Counted from the stretch's first letter, positions 1-8,291 are shown. The stretch is DNA of 28,453 bases from Candidatus Kaiserbacteria bacterium (GCA_011052355.1 DRJB01000062.1:1-28453), one strand, 5' to 3'. The notes: generated by a model from the letters alone, not told the origin. Numbers and translations are program-made.

Positions 1-384
1 CTTTCAATTGATGAGAATGTCGGGCAATATATGATTTCTGCAGATGCGGATAAACTCAGCGAACATGTATTTCGCAATCTCATCGGAAATGCTATTGCAT
101 ACACGATTAAAGGAAGTGTTGTTGTTTCGCTTAGTAAAGACTCTTCCGGAAAAATTATTTTTTCAGTAAAGGATACCGGGGTTGGAATTAACGATGAGGA
201 TAAAAAACGCCTTTTCACTGAGGGTGGACATGGAAAAGATTCTATAAAAGTAAATGCGCACTCAACCGGTTACGGACTTTATATTGCAAAAAGTATCATT
301 GAGGCACACAAAGGAACTGTACATGCGCAAAGTGATGGTACTGGAAAGGGCTCACAATTTATTGCGGAGTTTCCATCAGCTTGA
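1..384 (+). CDS. Sensor histidine kinase, C-terminal ATPase domain (5' end outside window)
   Basis: Only the last 127 codons are present; the frame is open from the first base of the window. What remains is the HATPase_c catalytic domain of a two-component sensor kinase, which binds ATP and phosphorylates a histidine in the missing upstream part. The N box (NLIGNAIAYT), the G1 box (DTGVGI), a short F-box-like region and the G2 region (STGYGLYIAKSIIEAHKG) are all visible in the usual order. Sensor input and HisKA regions lie off the window, so the signal is unknown. No response regulator is adjacent; the nearest is the double-receiver protein 22 kb away (23135-23998). The gene converges on the bacterial-PH gene that ends at 413, and a T-run follows the stop without a clear hairpin. 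Confidence 0.93.
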   Translation, partial: LSIDENVGQYMISADADKLSEHVFRNLIGNAIAYTIKGSVVVSLSKDSSGKIIFSVKDTGVGINDEDKKRLFTEGGHGKDSIKVNAHSTGYGLYIAKSIIEAHKGTVHAQSDGTGKGSQFIAEFPSA

Positions 385-412
385 TTTTTTACCACCCCGG
401 TTTACAAGCGTA

Positions 413-1156
413 TTACAACCCGGATTCCTCAATAGGATTCTCTTTCATTTTTTGAAGAATGATTTTCTTTAACACCTCTGCATCTTGTTTTTTAAGACCG
501 GGAAGGTTTATCTTATTTCCGGAAGACCCTACGCCATCCCTTCCACTATATGAACCCATACCATAACTTTTATTTAACCAGCTTGCTTTGCCACCACTTT
601 TACCACCCAACTGTGACGCATTTTCAATTCTTAAAGAAGCAATGCCAAAAACTCTATCAAACAGGTTTTGTTTTACAAATACATCCTGAATAACACCATA
701 GGGTAAATTTCTCTGTGTCTTTGATATAACTCCTTGTTTAATGTGAAAATATTTGTCATCCAATGAATAGTGGAAATTTGCCCTTATGATATAGCCAACA
801 AATATATAGATGAATGCTGCAAGCACTGCCAGCGTAGAATTTAAAATATCGCCAGTAAGAAACATGATAATACCAAGAAACAACACAATGATTGGATTCT
901 TAAGAATCCAACGCGTTGTGATGGGATAGTCTTTCTCGGTGATTGTTTTATTTGCGGGGGCATTTACAGACACCGATTGAACCGGAACAGATTGAACGGT
1001 AGACGCTGAAGGCGCTACAGTAGGAAAAGTATCAATAGCTTCTTGGATATCGCCACTTCCCCAGCCGGCACTAAGTAATGCATCTGTCATTTCTTTTTTG
1101 TTTTCACCATTCGCAAGACCGGTCTTGATGTAATTCAGGATTTCATTATTTGGCAT
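413..1156 (-). CDS. Bacterial PH domain (bPH2) membrane protein with N-terminal helical repeat
   Basis: A 247-residue protein. Residues 1-45 form a short helical, UBA-like module (begins MPNNEILNYIKTGLANG, contains LLSAGWGSGDIQEAI) that is common at the N-terminus of Patescibacteria proteins. A Ser/Val/Pro-rich linker follows, then two hydrophobic segments at about residues 87-125, then a YdbS/YdbT-like bPH2 domain with the segment LPYGVIQDVFVKQNLFDRVFG. The C-terminal tail is Gly/Ser/Lys-rich. The next gene upstream (1180-1737) carries the same core motif, so the two look like diverged paralogues made from one transcript; 23 bases separate them. bPH2 proteins are membrane-associated and mostly of unknown function. 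The family assignment is secure; the role is not. Confidence 0.8.
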   Translation of the reverse strand: MPNNEILNYIKTGLANGENKKEMTDALLSAGWGSGDIQEAIDTFPTVAPSASTVQSVPVQSVSVNAPANKTITEKDYPITTRWILKNPIIVLFLGIIMFLTGDILNSTLAVLAAFIYIFVGYIIRANFHYSLDDKYFHIKQGVISKTQRNLPYGVIQDVFVKQNLFDRVFGIASLRIENASQLGGKSGGKASWLNKSYGMGSYSGRDGVGSSGNKINLPGLKKQDAEVLKKIILQKMKENPIEESGL

Positions 1157-1179
1157 ATATTTATCTTTTGAGATTATTA

Positions 1180-1737
1180 TTAGACTTGTGGCTGAGCGGG
1201 CGATTGCGATGAGGTTGGTACTGAAGCTGGCGGTGGAGCCGGAGCTTTTCTTTTGCTGATACGTTCACTCACCGTTTGCAACAGTATTGCTCGCAAACCA
1301 TCGGCAGCCGGTTTCTCAACACCGTCAATGTGCGCTTCCATTCCCGAAGAAACCGTAGCACTTGATAAATGAACATCATAGATTCTCAAAATTCTATCCA
1401 GTAGATCCTGGTCAACATAGACGTCCTGAACACGCTCGTATGGAATGGTAATTTCTTGCGGAGTGATTGGTCCCTTTTTTATGACAATATAGTCCTGGGT
1501 TAAGTCGTAAAAATAAACTGCAAAATACCAACTCTGATATAGATATATTAAAAAAATCATAATGAACATCAAAGCAAGTGTAATCACTGAGAGTATTTCC
1601 ATTCCAGCTAAGCTAGTAACAACGAAAACAATAAACAATAGAATTGCCCAAATCAAAGAGTTCGCGATTGTTTTCTTTAAAATTTTCCGAGTACTTAATG
1701 GAAACTGTTCCCTAGTGTTACTTTGTGCTATTTTCAT
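1180..1737 (-). CDS. Bacterial PH domain (bPH2) membrane protein
   Basis: A 185-residue membrane protein. Two hydrophobic helices at about residues 28-72 precede a bPH2 domain whose core, IPYERVQDVYVDQDLLDRI, matches the YdbS family and the neighbouring gene at 413-1156. The tail is Pro/Ala/Ser-rich and probably disordered. It lacks the N-terminal helical module of its neighbour. The chosen ATG at 1737 gives a sensible N-terminus (MKIAQSNTREQFPLSTRKILK); no SD is present upstream. It lies first in a two-gene minus-strand unit. The two proteins may form a hetero-oligomer, as adjacent bPH2 pairs often do, but that is inference. Confidence 0.78.
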   Translation of the reverse strand: MKIAQSNTREQFPLSTRKILKKTIANSLIWAILLFIVFVVTSLAGMEILSVITLALMFIMIFLIYLYQSWYFAVYFYDLTQDYIVIKKGPITPQEITIPYERVQDVYVDQDLLDRILRIYDVHLSSATVSSGMEAHIDGVEKPAADGLRAILLQTVSERISKRKAPAPPPASVPTSSQSPAQPQV

Positions 1738-1883
1738 ATTTTTATGCTTAACTTAAGATGTATAATATACTATCCTCTACGATACCCTCAACACAAGTTT
1801 ACCCCACACAATGTTTTTTGCAATGAATGTGATGTGTATATTCTTCAGTGCCTATTACAACATGTAAATAATTTTTATATTAG

Positions 1884-1957
1884 TGGGCGTGCCAGGACTC
1901 GAACCTGGAACCGCTGAGGTATAAGCTCAGAGCTCTAACCAATTGAGCTACACGCCC
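1884..1957 (-). tRNA. tRNA-Ile, anticodon UAU
   Basis: A complete 74-nt cloverleaf on the minus strand. Acceptor arms GGGCGTG and CACGCCC pair over 7 bp. The D-stem is GCTC/GAGC with loop AATTGGTTA. The anticodon stem CTGAG/CTCAG encloses CTTATAC, so U33 is followed by anticodon UAU and A37. The variable loop is CGGTT and the T-arm is CCAGG-TTCGAGT-CCTGG. The discriminator is A and no CCA is encoded. UAU reads the isoleucine codon AUA directly; most bacteria instead use a CAU anticodon converted to lysidine by TilS. Confidence 0.93.
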
Positions 1958-2003
1958 ATAGATGAAATATGTGTGAATTTTATAGATAGTTGGCGCTTTT
2001 TGT

Positions 2004-2040
2004 GCCCCCGCCCCGGCGCCTCCGGCGCCGGGGCGGGGGC
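2004..2040. terminator. 17-bp perfect GC-only palindrome (terminator-like)
   Basis: Arms 2004-2020 and 2024-2040 are perfectly complementary, all G/C, around a TCC loop. It lies just past the 3' end of the minus-strand holin-like gene and before tRNA-Ile. There is no U-tract on the minus-strand exit side (the sequence there is A-rich), so factor-independent termination is not certain. Confidence 0.6.
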
Positions 2041-2085
2041 TAAACCCATAGCCCATAACCCAAAACCCATTCACACATCTACATA

Positions 2086-2427
2086 CTACCTCTTTAGAAA
2101 CCGAACTCCAAATAGCATGTTTATAAGCGAGAGGATTATTGAGAAAATGAATGCTTGCCAAAACCCGGCGATTGAAAATCCCGGCACTATATATGCGGCA
2201 AGTAACACAAGCCCTGCGTTTATTACAAGCGCAAAAAAACCAAGTGTAATGAAAGTCAGTGGCAATGCGATTATTGAAATAACCGGACGTACCAACAGAT
2301 TTATCACCGCAAGCACAACCGCAAAAATAAACGCAGGTATAATTGTCGTATGCACTCCGGGAACCACATACGAAGCTACCACAACCGAAAGGGTGGCGAG
2401 TACCCACTGAAAGAAAAGACGGGTCAT
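2086..2427 (-). CDS. Phage holin family 4 superfamily IV-like small membrane protein
   Basis: A 113-residue, almost wholly hydrophobic protein with four predicted transmembrane helices. It resembles the PF04020 family (4-TMS phage holin, superfamily IV; YvlD-like), with typical stretches such as NLLVRPVISIIALPLT, FFALVINAGLVLLAAY and the closing LINMLFGVRFLKR. Despite the family name these are ordinary chromosomal membrane proteins of unknown role and are no sign of a prophage. The frame extends to a GTG at 2442, but the ATG at 2427 (MTRLFFQW) matches the family N-terminus better. It is divergent from the DedA gene across about 50 bp and ends at a long palindrome. Confidence 0.8.
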   Translation of the reverse strand: MTRLFFQWVLATLSVVVASYVVPGVHTTIIPAFIFAVVLAVINLLVRPVISIIALPLTFITLGFFALVINAGLVLLAAYIVPGFSIAGFWQAFIFSIILSLINMLFGVRFLKR

Positions 2428-2477
2428 GTAATCAGTATACACAAAAGACGCCCCGTGGTTAAATACGACTACACGCC

Positions 2478-3089
2478 ATGACTCAACTTATACACTTACT
2501 CACCACATTCAATCCCAGCACGTTTGTTATCTCAGTAGGATACATAGGCATTGCCAGTATCCTTTTTGCGGAATCCGGAATTTTACTTGGTATATTTTTG
2601 CCCGGTGATAGCCTACTTTTTGCGGCAGGGCTTCTTTCCGCGCAAGGAATGTTCAATCCATTTTTGCTATTTATCATTTCCGCCGTCGCAGCCATTGCCG
2701 GAGACAGTACCGGCTATTGGATTGGCAAACGCGGTGGCACGGCGCTCCTACACAAGTATCCCAAGCTCATCAAAAAAGAATACATCACTCGTACCGAACT
2801 TTTTTACGCGCGCTGGGGCGGATACACAATCATATTGGCACGCTTCGTCCCAATAATACGCACCATCGTGCCGACATTGGCAGGTGTGGGAAAGATGAAC
2901 TATACAAAATTCGTACGATACAATATCTTAGGTGGCATATTGTGGGTATCACTTATCATTATGATAAGTTACGCGCTTGGTAATTATATCCCCGGCATAC
3001 AACACTACCTGATTCCCCTCACATTCATCATTATACTCATCTCATTTATCCCGTTTTTGTTTCGTTTTATAAAACAACGTTTACAATAA
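2478..3089 (+). CDS. DedA family membrane protein
   Basis: A 203-residue inner-membrane protein of the DedA/SNARE-associated (VTT domain) family. Visible signatures are the acidic/glycine reentrant region (AESGILLGIFLPGDSLLFAAG, about residues 31-51), GDSTGYWIGKRGG, and the conserved arginine segment ARFVPIIRTIVPTLAGVGKM at about residues 120-139. Helices follow at 145-165 and 175-195. DedA proteins flip lipids such as undecaprenyl phosphate or phosphatidylethanolamine and need acidic and arginine residues of these regions, which are present. The length is normal. No SD lies before the ATG. The gene converges on leuS; a 15-bp palindrome separates the two. Confidence 0.9.
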   Translation: MTQLIHLLTTFNPSTFVISVGYIGIASILFAESGILLGIFLPGDSLLFAAGLLSAQGMFNPFLLFIISAVAAIAGDSTGYWIGKRGGTALLHKYPKLIKKEYITRTELFYARWGGYTIILARFVPIIRTIVPTLAGVGKMNYTKFVRYNILGGILWVSLIIMISYALGNYIPGIQHYLIPLTFIIILISFIPFLFRFIKQRLQ

Positions 3090-3106
3090 AATACTGCAAC
3101 GCAAGG

Positions 3107-3139
3107 ACGCGCACATAAGCAAAATGCTTATGTGCGCGT
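3107..3139. terminator. 15-bp palindrome between convergent dedA and leuS
   Basis: Arms 3107-3121 and 3125-3139 pair perfectly around AAA. It sits between two genes that converge, so it can serve both as a bidirectional terminator. A T-rich stretch precedes it on the minus-strand side; a true U-tract follows on neither side. Confidence 0.6.
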
Positions 3140-3176
3140 AAACTAAAAAATCTTTGTCGAGCACGCGTTTATAACA

Positions 3177-5570
3177 CTACAGCACTAGGTTGATAATACG
3201 TCCCGGCACATAAATAATACGCTTGGGTTTCCCGTTTTTAAGCGCTTCCGCTACAAATGGAATATTGGATGCGGATGCGAACGCAGTGTTTTCATCTGCA
3301 CCAATCGGTAGCGTAATTTCACCTCTACGCTTTCCGTTTATTTGCACCACTACCGTATCGCTCTCAGATGCCTTCGCAACTGCACTCTGTGGCCACGACA
3401 CACTATGAATACTTCCCTCTTGTGCGAGAAGTTCCCACACATGTTCAGTAAGATGCGGAGCAAATGGGGCAAGTAATTTTAGAAAAGTAAGATACGATTC
3501 TTTTGCGAGCGATGCGCCACCTTCCAGCGCTCGCAGTGCAATCATAAGCGCCGAGATTGCAGTATTAAATTTAAAACGCTGTGCGTCTTCTGAAACTTTT
3601 TCGGCTGTTTGAGAAAGCATAACGGTAATTTCATTTTGCTCTGGAATGTCAGCTACTTTCTCCTCAAGTGCGTATACGCGCTCAAGAAAGCGACGCATAC
3701 TTTTTACCCCATCAAGGTTCCATGGATAACTTCCGGCTTCATTATATGGACCTATAAACGCAAGATAAATACGAACTGCGTCTGCTCCATATTTTTTCAC
3801 AAAATCATCCGGGTTTATCACATTTCCTTTTGACTTACTCATCTTGTGTCCGTCCGGACCCATAATAATCCCACGATTGAACCGCTCATTGAATGGTTCC
3901 TTTGTTGGAACAAAACCAAGATCATAAAGTGCCTTATGAAAAAATCGCGCATAGAGAAGATGCATTGTTGTGTGCTCACTTCCGCCAGAATAACGGTCAA
4001 CCGGTAGCCATTTTTTCATTGCAACACTGCTTGAAAAAGCATCTGCGTTTTTACAATCAAGATAACGAAGAAAATACCATGATGAATCCACAAAAGTATC
4101 AAACGTGTCACATTCCGGTTTCCACCCTTTTCCAAATATGCGCTCTGTACGTTCTAATAATTCCACGGAAGTTGCAAGCGGAGATTTCCCAGTTGGTGCA
4201 AAATCAATGTCAGTCGGAAGTTTCCACGGCAAGTGTTCTTCAGGAATTGCATGTGGATTTCCTTGTGGGTCATACACAATTGGAATTGGACACCCCCAAT
4301 ATCGCTGGCGCGAAATGAGCCAGTCCCGCAAACGATATTGTGTTGCACTCTCACCACCAACAGCGTCTATCATATCCGTCTGCGCCTCCACACTATCGCG
4401 CCCGGAAAAAGAATCTGAGTTAACCAGTTTTCCGGCGCGCGTCATCGGCAATGTATCATTATCTGTTGCTTTTATGACAACCACACAAGGAAGACCATGT
4501 ACATATGCAAAATCAAAATCTCTTTCATCGTGCGCGGGAACTGCCATCACTGCTCCTGTTCCGTATGATCCTATAACATAGTCGGCGATATATATTGGAA
4601 TAATTTTTTTAGTTGCAGGATGTGTTGCAGTTACACCCTCAAGAACCACTCCGGTTTTTTCTTTGTTTTCACTGCGCTCGCGCTCTGTTTTCCTGGCTGT
4701 TTTTTCAAGATATTCTTGCACTTCTTTTACATTACTTATGGAGCCATCATCAATGAGTTTTTTTACAAGCGGGTGCTCCGGAGCAACAACCACATAGGTA
4801 ACACCATATATGGTATCAGGACGAGTGGTAAATACACGTAAAGGATCTTCTTGCGATGAAATTTTAAATGCAAGATACGCTCCTGTGCTTTTTCCAATCC
4901 ATGCACTCTGAGCATCTTTGATGTCTTCTTTCCAAGGGAGCTCATCAAGATCTTTCAAAAGTCTGTCCGCATAGTTCGTAATTCGTAAAAACCACTGTGT
5001 AAGATGTCGCTCTTCCACCTCTGTTCCGCATCTCTCGCAAAAACCGTTTGCAACCTGCTCATTGGCAAGTACGGTTTTATCTTTTGGACACCACTTCACC
5101 GAAGCGTTCGCTCGGTACGCCAGGTCATGTTCATACAACTTGGTAAAAAGCCATTGCGTCCAGCGATAATACTCCGGTTCACACGTAACCACTTCTTTTG
5201 ACCAGTCAAAAGAAGCTCCCATGTGCCGAAGCTGTGCACGCATGACATTCATGTTATCGTATGTCCATTTTTTTGGGTCAAGACCGCGCTTGATTGCCGC
5301 ATTTTCAGCCGGAAGACCAAACGCATCAAACCCGATTGGAAATAAAACGTTTTTCCCTTGCATGCGCAATACGCGAGCATATATATCTGGCATCGCAAAC
5401 GCATACCAGTGACCTATATGTAAATCTCCGGATGGATATGGAAACTCAACTAACAAATAATACGACACGTCGGAAGAATCAGATATATCCGCTTGATATA
5501 AATTATCCGCGCGCCATTTTTCTTGCGCTGTCGCTTCAATATGTTTGTGATCGTAACTGCGCGTTGCCAT
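3177..5570 (-). CDS. leuS: Leucine--tRNA ligase
   Basis: A 797-residue class I aminoacyl-tRNA synthetase that charges tRNA-Leu in the cytoplasm. The ATP-binding HIGH motif is at residues 51-54 (PYPSGDLHIGHWYAF). A zinc-knuckle-like segment with CPKD and CERCG is at about 160-185. The CP1 editing domain shows TTRPDTIYG and GTGAVMAVPAHDERDFDFA, which carries the conserved aspartate used in hydrolysing mischarged tRNA. The KMSKS motif is intact (GPDGHKMSKSKGNV). An anticodon-binding helical domain and a short C-terminal domain follow. It is slightly shorter than the E. coli enzyme but complete. It starts 8 bases after the upstream membrane-protein gene, suggesting one transcript. No SD is visible. 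Confidence 0.98.
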   Translation of the reverse strand: MATRSYDHKHIEATAQEKWRADNLYQADISDSSDVSYYLLVEFPYPSGDLHIGHWYAFAMPDIYARVLRMQGKNVLFPIGFDAFGLPAENAAIKRGLDPKKWTYDNMNVMRAQLRHMGASFDWSKEVVTCEPEYYRWTQWLFTKLYEHDLAYRANASVKWCPKDKTVLANEQVANGFCERCGTEVEERHLTQWFLRITNYADRLLKDLDELPWKEDIKDAQSAWIGKSTGAYLAFKISSQEDPLRVFTTRPDTIYGVTYVVVAPEHPLVKKLIDDGSISNVKEVQEYLEKTARKTERERSENKEKTGVVLEGVTATHPATKKIIPIYIADYVIGSYGTGAVMAVPAHDERDFDFAYVHGLPCVVVIKATDNDTLPMTRAGKLVNSDSFSGRDSVEAQTDMIDAVGGESATQYRLRDWLISRQRYWGCPIPIVYDPQGNPHAIPEEHLPWKLPTDIDFAPTGKSPLATSVELLERTERIFGKGWKPECDTFDTFVDSSWYFLRYLDCKNADAFSSSVAMKKWLPVDRYSGGSEHTTMHLLYARFFHKALYDLGFVPTKEPFNERFNRGIIMGPDGHKMSKSKGNVINPDDFVKKYGADAVRIYLAFIGPYNEAGSYPWNLDGVKSMRRFLERVYALEEKVADIPEQNEITVMLSQTAEKVSEDAQRFKFNTAISALMIALRALEGGASLAKESYLTFLKLLAPFAPHLTEHVWELLAQEGSIHSVSWPQSAVAKASESDTVVVQINGKRRGEITLPIGADENTAFASASNIPFVAEALKNGKPKRIIYVPGRIINLVL

Positions 5571-5578
5571 ATGTCAGA

Positions 5579-6148
5579 TTAGCGCGTGGGCGCATCTTTG
5601 AAACTACGCATGCCCACATAAATCAAAATTGCCAGCGCAACCGCGGAGATGCCAAGACGCAATAAACTTCCCGCATCGCTCCAATATTGCATTGAAGCAA
5701 TTAAAAGTGCCAGTACGCCACCATAGGAAAGACCGGAAGATACAATGGATGAACCGATAGGCATAAATCCAATAACAAGAGCTGTAATACCAAGCACCAT
5801 AAGAAGCGCAAAAGCATAGAGGTGTTGCGTTGAGCGCGCACTCTCATATTTTGGTTGGCACGATGCGTAATAATCGCAATATCCGGTTATTTGTGATTTT
5901 GACGACGTAACCCCCGGCGACACTGGAGGATAAGCATTCCATACGCCCTGTTGCGCGACACATGCCTTTTCGGTAAATGCTTTTTGTGTCGGTTGAGGAC
6001 AATATGTATCATATTTGGGCGAGGGGAATATATTTTGCTGAAATACAAAAAAGAATATATTGAGCACAATAACAATCGCGATAAGAAGCGCCCATCGCAC
6101 AAAACGCGGGTGCGTCTTTTTTGGCTCCGACAATACTGTATCATTCAT
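5579..6148 (-). CDS. Hypothetical membrane protein
   Basis: A 189-residue protein that I do not recognise. It starts MNDTVLSEPKKTHPRFVR, then a transmembrane helix at about residues 20-38. A roughly 60-residue polar, probably extracytoplasmic section follows with several cysteines (YCPQP, KACVAQQG, YCDYYASC) that could form disulfides. Three more hydrophobic helices end in a short basic tail. The frame extends upstream to 6196, but that part runs into the palindrome at 6190-6235, so the ATG at 6148 is preferred. It lies directly before leuS with an 8-base gap and probably shares its mRNA. Co-transcription with leuS says nothing firm about function. Confidence 0.72.
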   Translation of the reverse strand: MNDTVLSEPKKTHPRFVRWALLIAIVIVLNIFFFVFQQNIFPSPKYDTYCPQPTQKAFTEKACVAQQGVWNAYPPVSPGVTSSKSQITGYCDYYASCQPKYESARSTQHLYAFALLMVLGITALVIGFMPIGSSIVSSGLSYGGVLALLIASMQYWSDAGSLLRLGISAVALAILIYVGMRSFKDAPTR

Positions 6149-6189
6149 ATGCTCATATAGTACACTACAAACAAAAAATGGAACACTGG

Positions 6190-6235
6190 CACCCACACCG
6201 GGCTTTTTCGCATGCGAAAAAGCCCGGTGTGGGTG
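6190..6235. terminator. 23-bp perfect palindrome between ychF and the leuS unit
   Basis: A 46-base sequence equal to its own reverse complement, centred on GCATGC between 6212 and 6213, with an internal CTTTTTCGCATGCGAAAAAG core. It follows the ychF stop (6256) and precedes the next minus-strand gene (start 6148), where a terminator is expected. Confidence 0.7.
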
Positions 6236-6255
6236 TTAAATAAAAAATATTTTGA

Positions 6256-7353
6256 TTAACTATGCAAGAAAACCATCACATCACCGTCTTGAACAACATA
6301 TTCTTTTCCTTCTGTTTGAATAAGCGCTTTCTCTCTTGCGGTTTGATATGAACCGGCGGAGAGAAGTTTGTCATATTGGATAACCTCCGCACGTATAAAT
6401 TTATCACGAAAATCGCTGTGTATTGTCGCTCCGGCAATAGGCGCGGTTGCACCTTTTTGAACAGTCCACGCGCGACTTTCGTCCGTACCGGTTGTAAAAA
6501 ATGTAATCAGCCCAAGCGTATCGTACGCGGTGCTTATAAGCTCTGAAAGACCATCATTTGGCACGCCTAATTCTTGGCGGAACATTGTTTTATCCTCTTG
6601 AGAAACGTCGTTTAATTCGTGCTCAGTGACAGCATCAACATGCACCACCCTAGAACCAAGTGATTCAATAAGATCATATGCTTTTTGCGCTCGCCCGTCC
6701 GCCAACTCAGAAAGTGTGTACCCTCCCGACTTTCCATTGCACGCGTACAATATCGGCTTGCGAGTAAGTAAATTCAAGTGTGCAATATATTCACTTTCTT
6801 CTTCCGTGAGCTCCAAAGTACGCGAAAGCTTTCCTTCCAAAAGTGTCTGCTCAATACGCTCCAGAACCGCGTCTTCTTTGAGGGCTCCGGGAGCGTTGGC
6901 GCGTATCTCACGCACTAGCTTTTCTCTTCTGCGTGCGACTTGCGACTGGTCTTCAAGCACTAATTCCAGATTTATAACTTCAATATCACGTGTCGGATCT
7001 ACTTCATCATACACATGTGCAATATCAATATCATCAAAAAAACGGACAACTTCAAGAATAGCATCTACTTCGCGAATATGAGAAAGAAATTTATTTCCAA
7101 GCCCTTCACCACTTGACGCTCCGCTGACCAAGCCAGCTATATCCACAAATTCTATCGCTGTGTTTGTTTTCTTTTTGCTTTGCGAAAACTCTGCGAGGCG
7201 GTCAAGACGAATATCGGGAACTTGCACCACCCCAACCGATGGGTCAATGGTACAAAATGGATAATTCTCCGCCGGAACGCTTGCTTTTGTAAGCGCGTTG
7301 AAAAGTGTTGACTTCCCCACGTTCGGCAACCCTACTATACCGATAGATAACAT
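6256..7353 (-). CDS. ychF: Redox-regulated ATPase YchF (Obg-like)
   Basis: A 365-residue TRAFAC P-loop NTPase of the YchF/OLA1 family, a ribosome-associated factor linked to translation and stress responses. The P-loop GLPNVGKS is at residues 8-15, the G3 motif DIAGLV at about 72-77, and the YchF signature SGEGLGNKFLSHIREVDAI follows. The C-terminus has the TGS domain, ending VVQDGDVMVFLHS. An oddity is the base-recognition motif: the family's NxxE (NVNE in E. coli), which gives ATP preference, reads NGKS here (ILYACNGKSGG). It is the last gene of a compact minus-strand unit (8119 to 6256; gaps of 5 and 11 bases). No SD precedes it. Confidence 0.96.
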   Translation of the reverse strand: MLSIGIVGLPNVGKSTLFNALTKASVPAENYPFCTIDPSVGVVQVPDIRLDRLAEFSQSKKKTNTAIEFVDIAGLVSGASSGEGLGNKFLSHIREVDAILEVVRFFDDIDIAHVYDEVDPTRDIEVINLELVLEDQSQVARRREKLVREIRANAPGALKEDAVLERIEQTLLEGKLSRTLELTEEESEYIAHLNLLTRKPILYACNGKSGGYTLSELADGRAQKAYDLIESLGSRVVHVDAVTEHELNDVSQEDKTMFRQELGVPNDGLSELISTAYDTLGLITFFTTGTDESRAWTVQKGATAPIAGATIHSDFRDKFIRAEVIQYDKLLSAGSYQTAREKALIQTEGKEYVVQDGDVMVFLHS

Positions 7354-7364
7354 AGATACTGTGT

Positions 7365-7883
7365 TTATGCGCGATGAACAACCTTATCAAGTGCCCAATG
7401 TGCCACCGCGAACAATCCTGCAACAATAATGATGTTTGCGATAAAACCAAGCGTCGCGGAAACTGCTCCGGTGATGACCAGATATCCGAGATCTATTTCC
7501 GCGAGATACCACCATCCTACAAATGCAATCGCCGAGCCCGCCCAAAAAGGAATGCGTGCATGAAAACGAAGCCATGATGTAACCGCAAGTACCACCGCGA
7601 CACCAAATTCAAACAAATACATTTCTATAAATCTTCCCGTAAACACGTGCGGGACGGTTAGAAGCAACAATCCAAGTATAAGATGTGTGATAATAAAAGT
7701 TACCAGTGCATACCGAACAGAGAAAAAAAGTGTGACAAGATGCGCGCGTTCTCCTTCATCAATGTGCCCATCTCGTCGTGCACGAAAATACTGCCACTGC
7801 GCAATGGTGATACTTGCGGCGCCAAGGAAAGCACTTAGTGCGTGTACCACGGAAACTGCGGTGATAATGACAAATAAGGTCAT
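7365..7883 (-). CDS. Hypothetical polytopic membrane protein
   Basis: A 172-residue hydrophobic protein with about five transmembrane helices (roughly residues 3-25, 50-75, 82-102, 110-128 and 135-162). Between helices 1 and 2 is a charged cytoplasmic-type loop (YFRARRDGHIDEGERAH). It resembles small DUF2269/CopD-like or other four/five-helix membrane proteins in outline only; I cannot assign a family. It sits between a 76-residue gene and ychF with minimal spacing and probably shares their transcript. The start at 7883 gives a normal signal-like first helix (MTLFVIITAVSVVHALSAFL). Confidence 0.7.
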   Translation of the reverse strand: MTLFVIITAVSVVHALSAFLGAASITIAQWQYFRARRDGHIDEGERAHLVTLFFSVRYALVTFIITHLILGLLLLTVPHVFTGRFIEMYLFEFGVAVVLAVTSWLRFHARIPFWAGSAIAFVGWWYLAEIDLGYLVITGAVSATLGFIANIIIVAGLFAVAHWALDKVVHRA

Positions 7884-7888
7884 ACTAT

Positions 7889-8119
7889 TTATTTATTCAT
7901 CAAGGTGGAAAGCTCCGTACGGTATTTTTTCATTACTTCTATGGTTGCTTTGGTTTGTGGTTCTCCGCCCTTGGTGCGACGCTCAATTTCATCACCTATT
8001 TTTTTAAAAAGTTCCGGATTTTTCTCAAGAAGCGTTAATATCTGTTCGCGTTGCCCTTCCGGGACATCTTTCATTTTATGTTTTGCGAATTGGCGCAAAA
8101 GAAAATGTTTTACTGACAT
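7889..8119 (-). CDS. Small helical hypothetical protein
   Basis: A 76-residue, charged, all-helical-looking protein (MSVKHFLLRQFAKHKMKDVP ... MKKYRTELSTLMNK). The segment VPEGQREQILTLLEKNPELFKKIGDEI is reminiscent of short proteins widespread in Patescibacteria, but I cannot name a family. It opens the minus-strand unit that continues through a membrane protein to ychF, ending 5 bases before the next start. A TATACT box lies 9 bases before its ATG, so a leaderless or near-leaderless mRNA is possible. Confidence 0.65.
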   Translation of the reverse strand: MSVKHFLLRQFAKHKMKDVPEGQREQILTLLEKNPELFKKIGDEIERRTKGGEPQTKATIEVMKKYRTELSTLMNK

Positions 8120-8157
8120 AATGCAAGCAGTATACCATCTTCATGTTGAACTTGCTA

Positions 8158-8192
8158 TTCCCCCAGCGCGCCCGAAGGGCGCGCTGGGGGAA
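8158..8192. repeat. 16-bp perfect palindrome upstream of the ychF unit
   Basis: Arms meet around GAA (8174-8176); the inner part is CCCAGCGCGCCC-GAA-GGGCGCGCTGGG. It lies upstream of the 8119 start, between two divergent units, where neither strand has just finished a gene, so a simple terminator role is doubtful. Confidence 0.6.
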
Positions 8193-8262
8193 CGTGGTCA
8201 AGGACCGTTTCTTCACTATTATCAGCTAAAGAGTACTCCGTGTGGTGGACGCGTACAGAGGG

Positions 8263-8291
8263 TTGACATATGTTTAGATATATACTACTAT
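8263..8291 (+). promoter_or_regulatory. Sigma70-type promoter for the 8377-8910 gene
   Basis: A perfect -35 (TTGACA, 8263-8268), a 17-base spacer, and a -10 of TACTAT (8286-8291; 4 of 6 to consensus). It predicts a leader of about 80 bases before the SD-led ATG at 8377. Confidence 0.7.

Noticed and set aside
1880..2407. 175-codon minus-strand frame spanning the tRNA and a palindrome
   Set aside because: It reads through tRNA-Ile and the GC palindrome and is the wrong frame of the holin-like gene.
2086..2427. Prophage signal from the holin-like gene
   Set aside because: The family is mostly chromosomal, and no other phage gene is in the window.
5192..5215. 11-bp inverted repeat inside leuS
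   Set aside because: Too short to stand out beside the 12-17 bp in-gene palindromes; plausible by chance in 28 kb.
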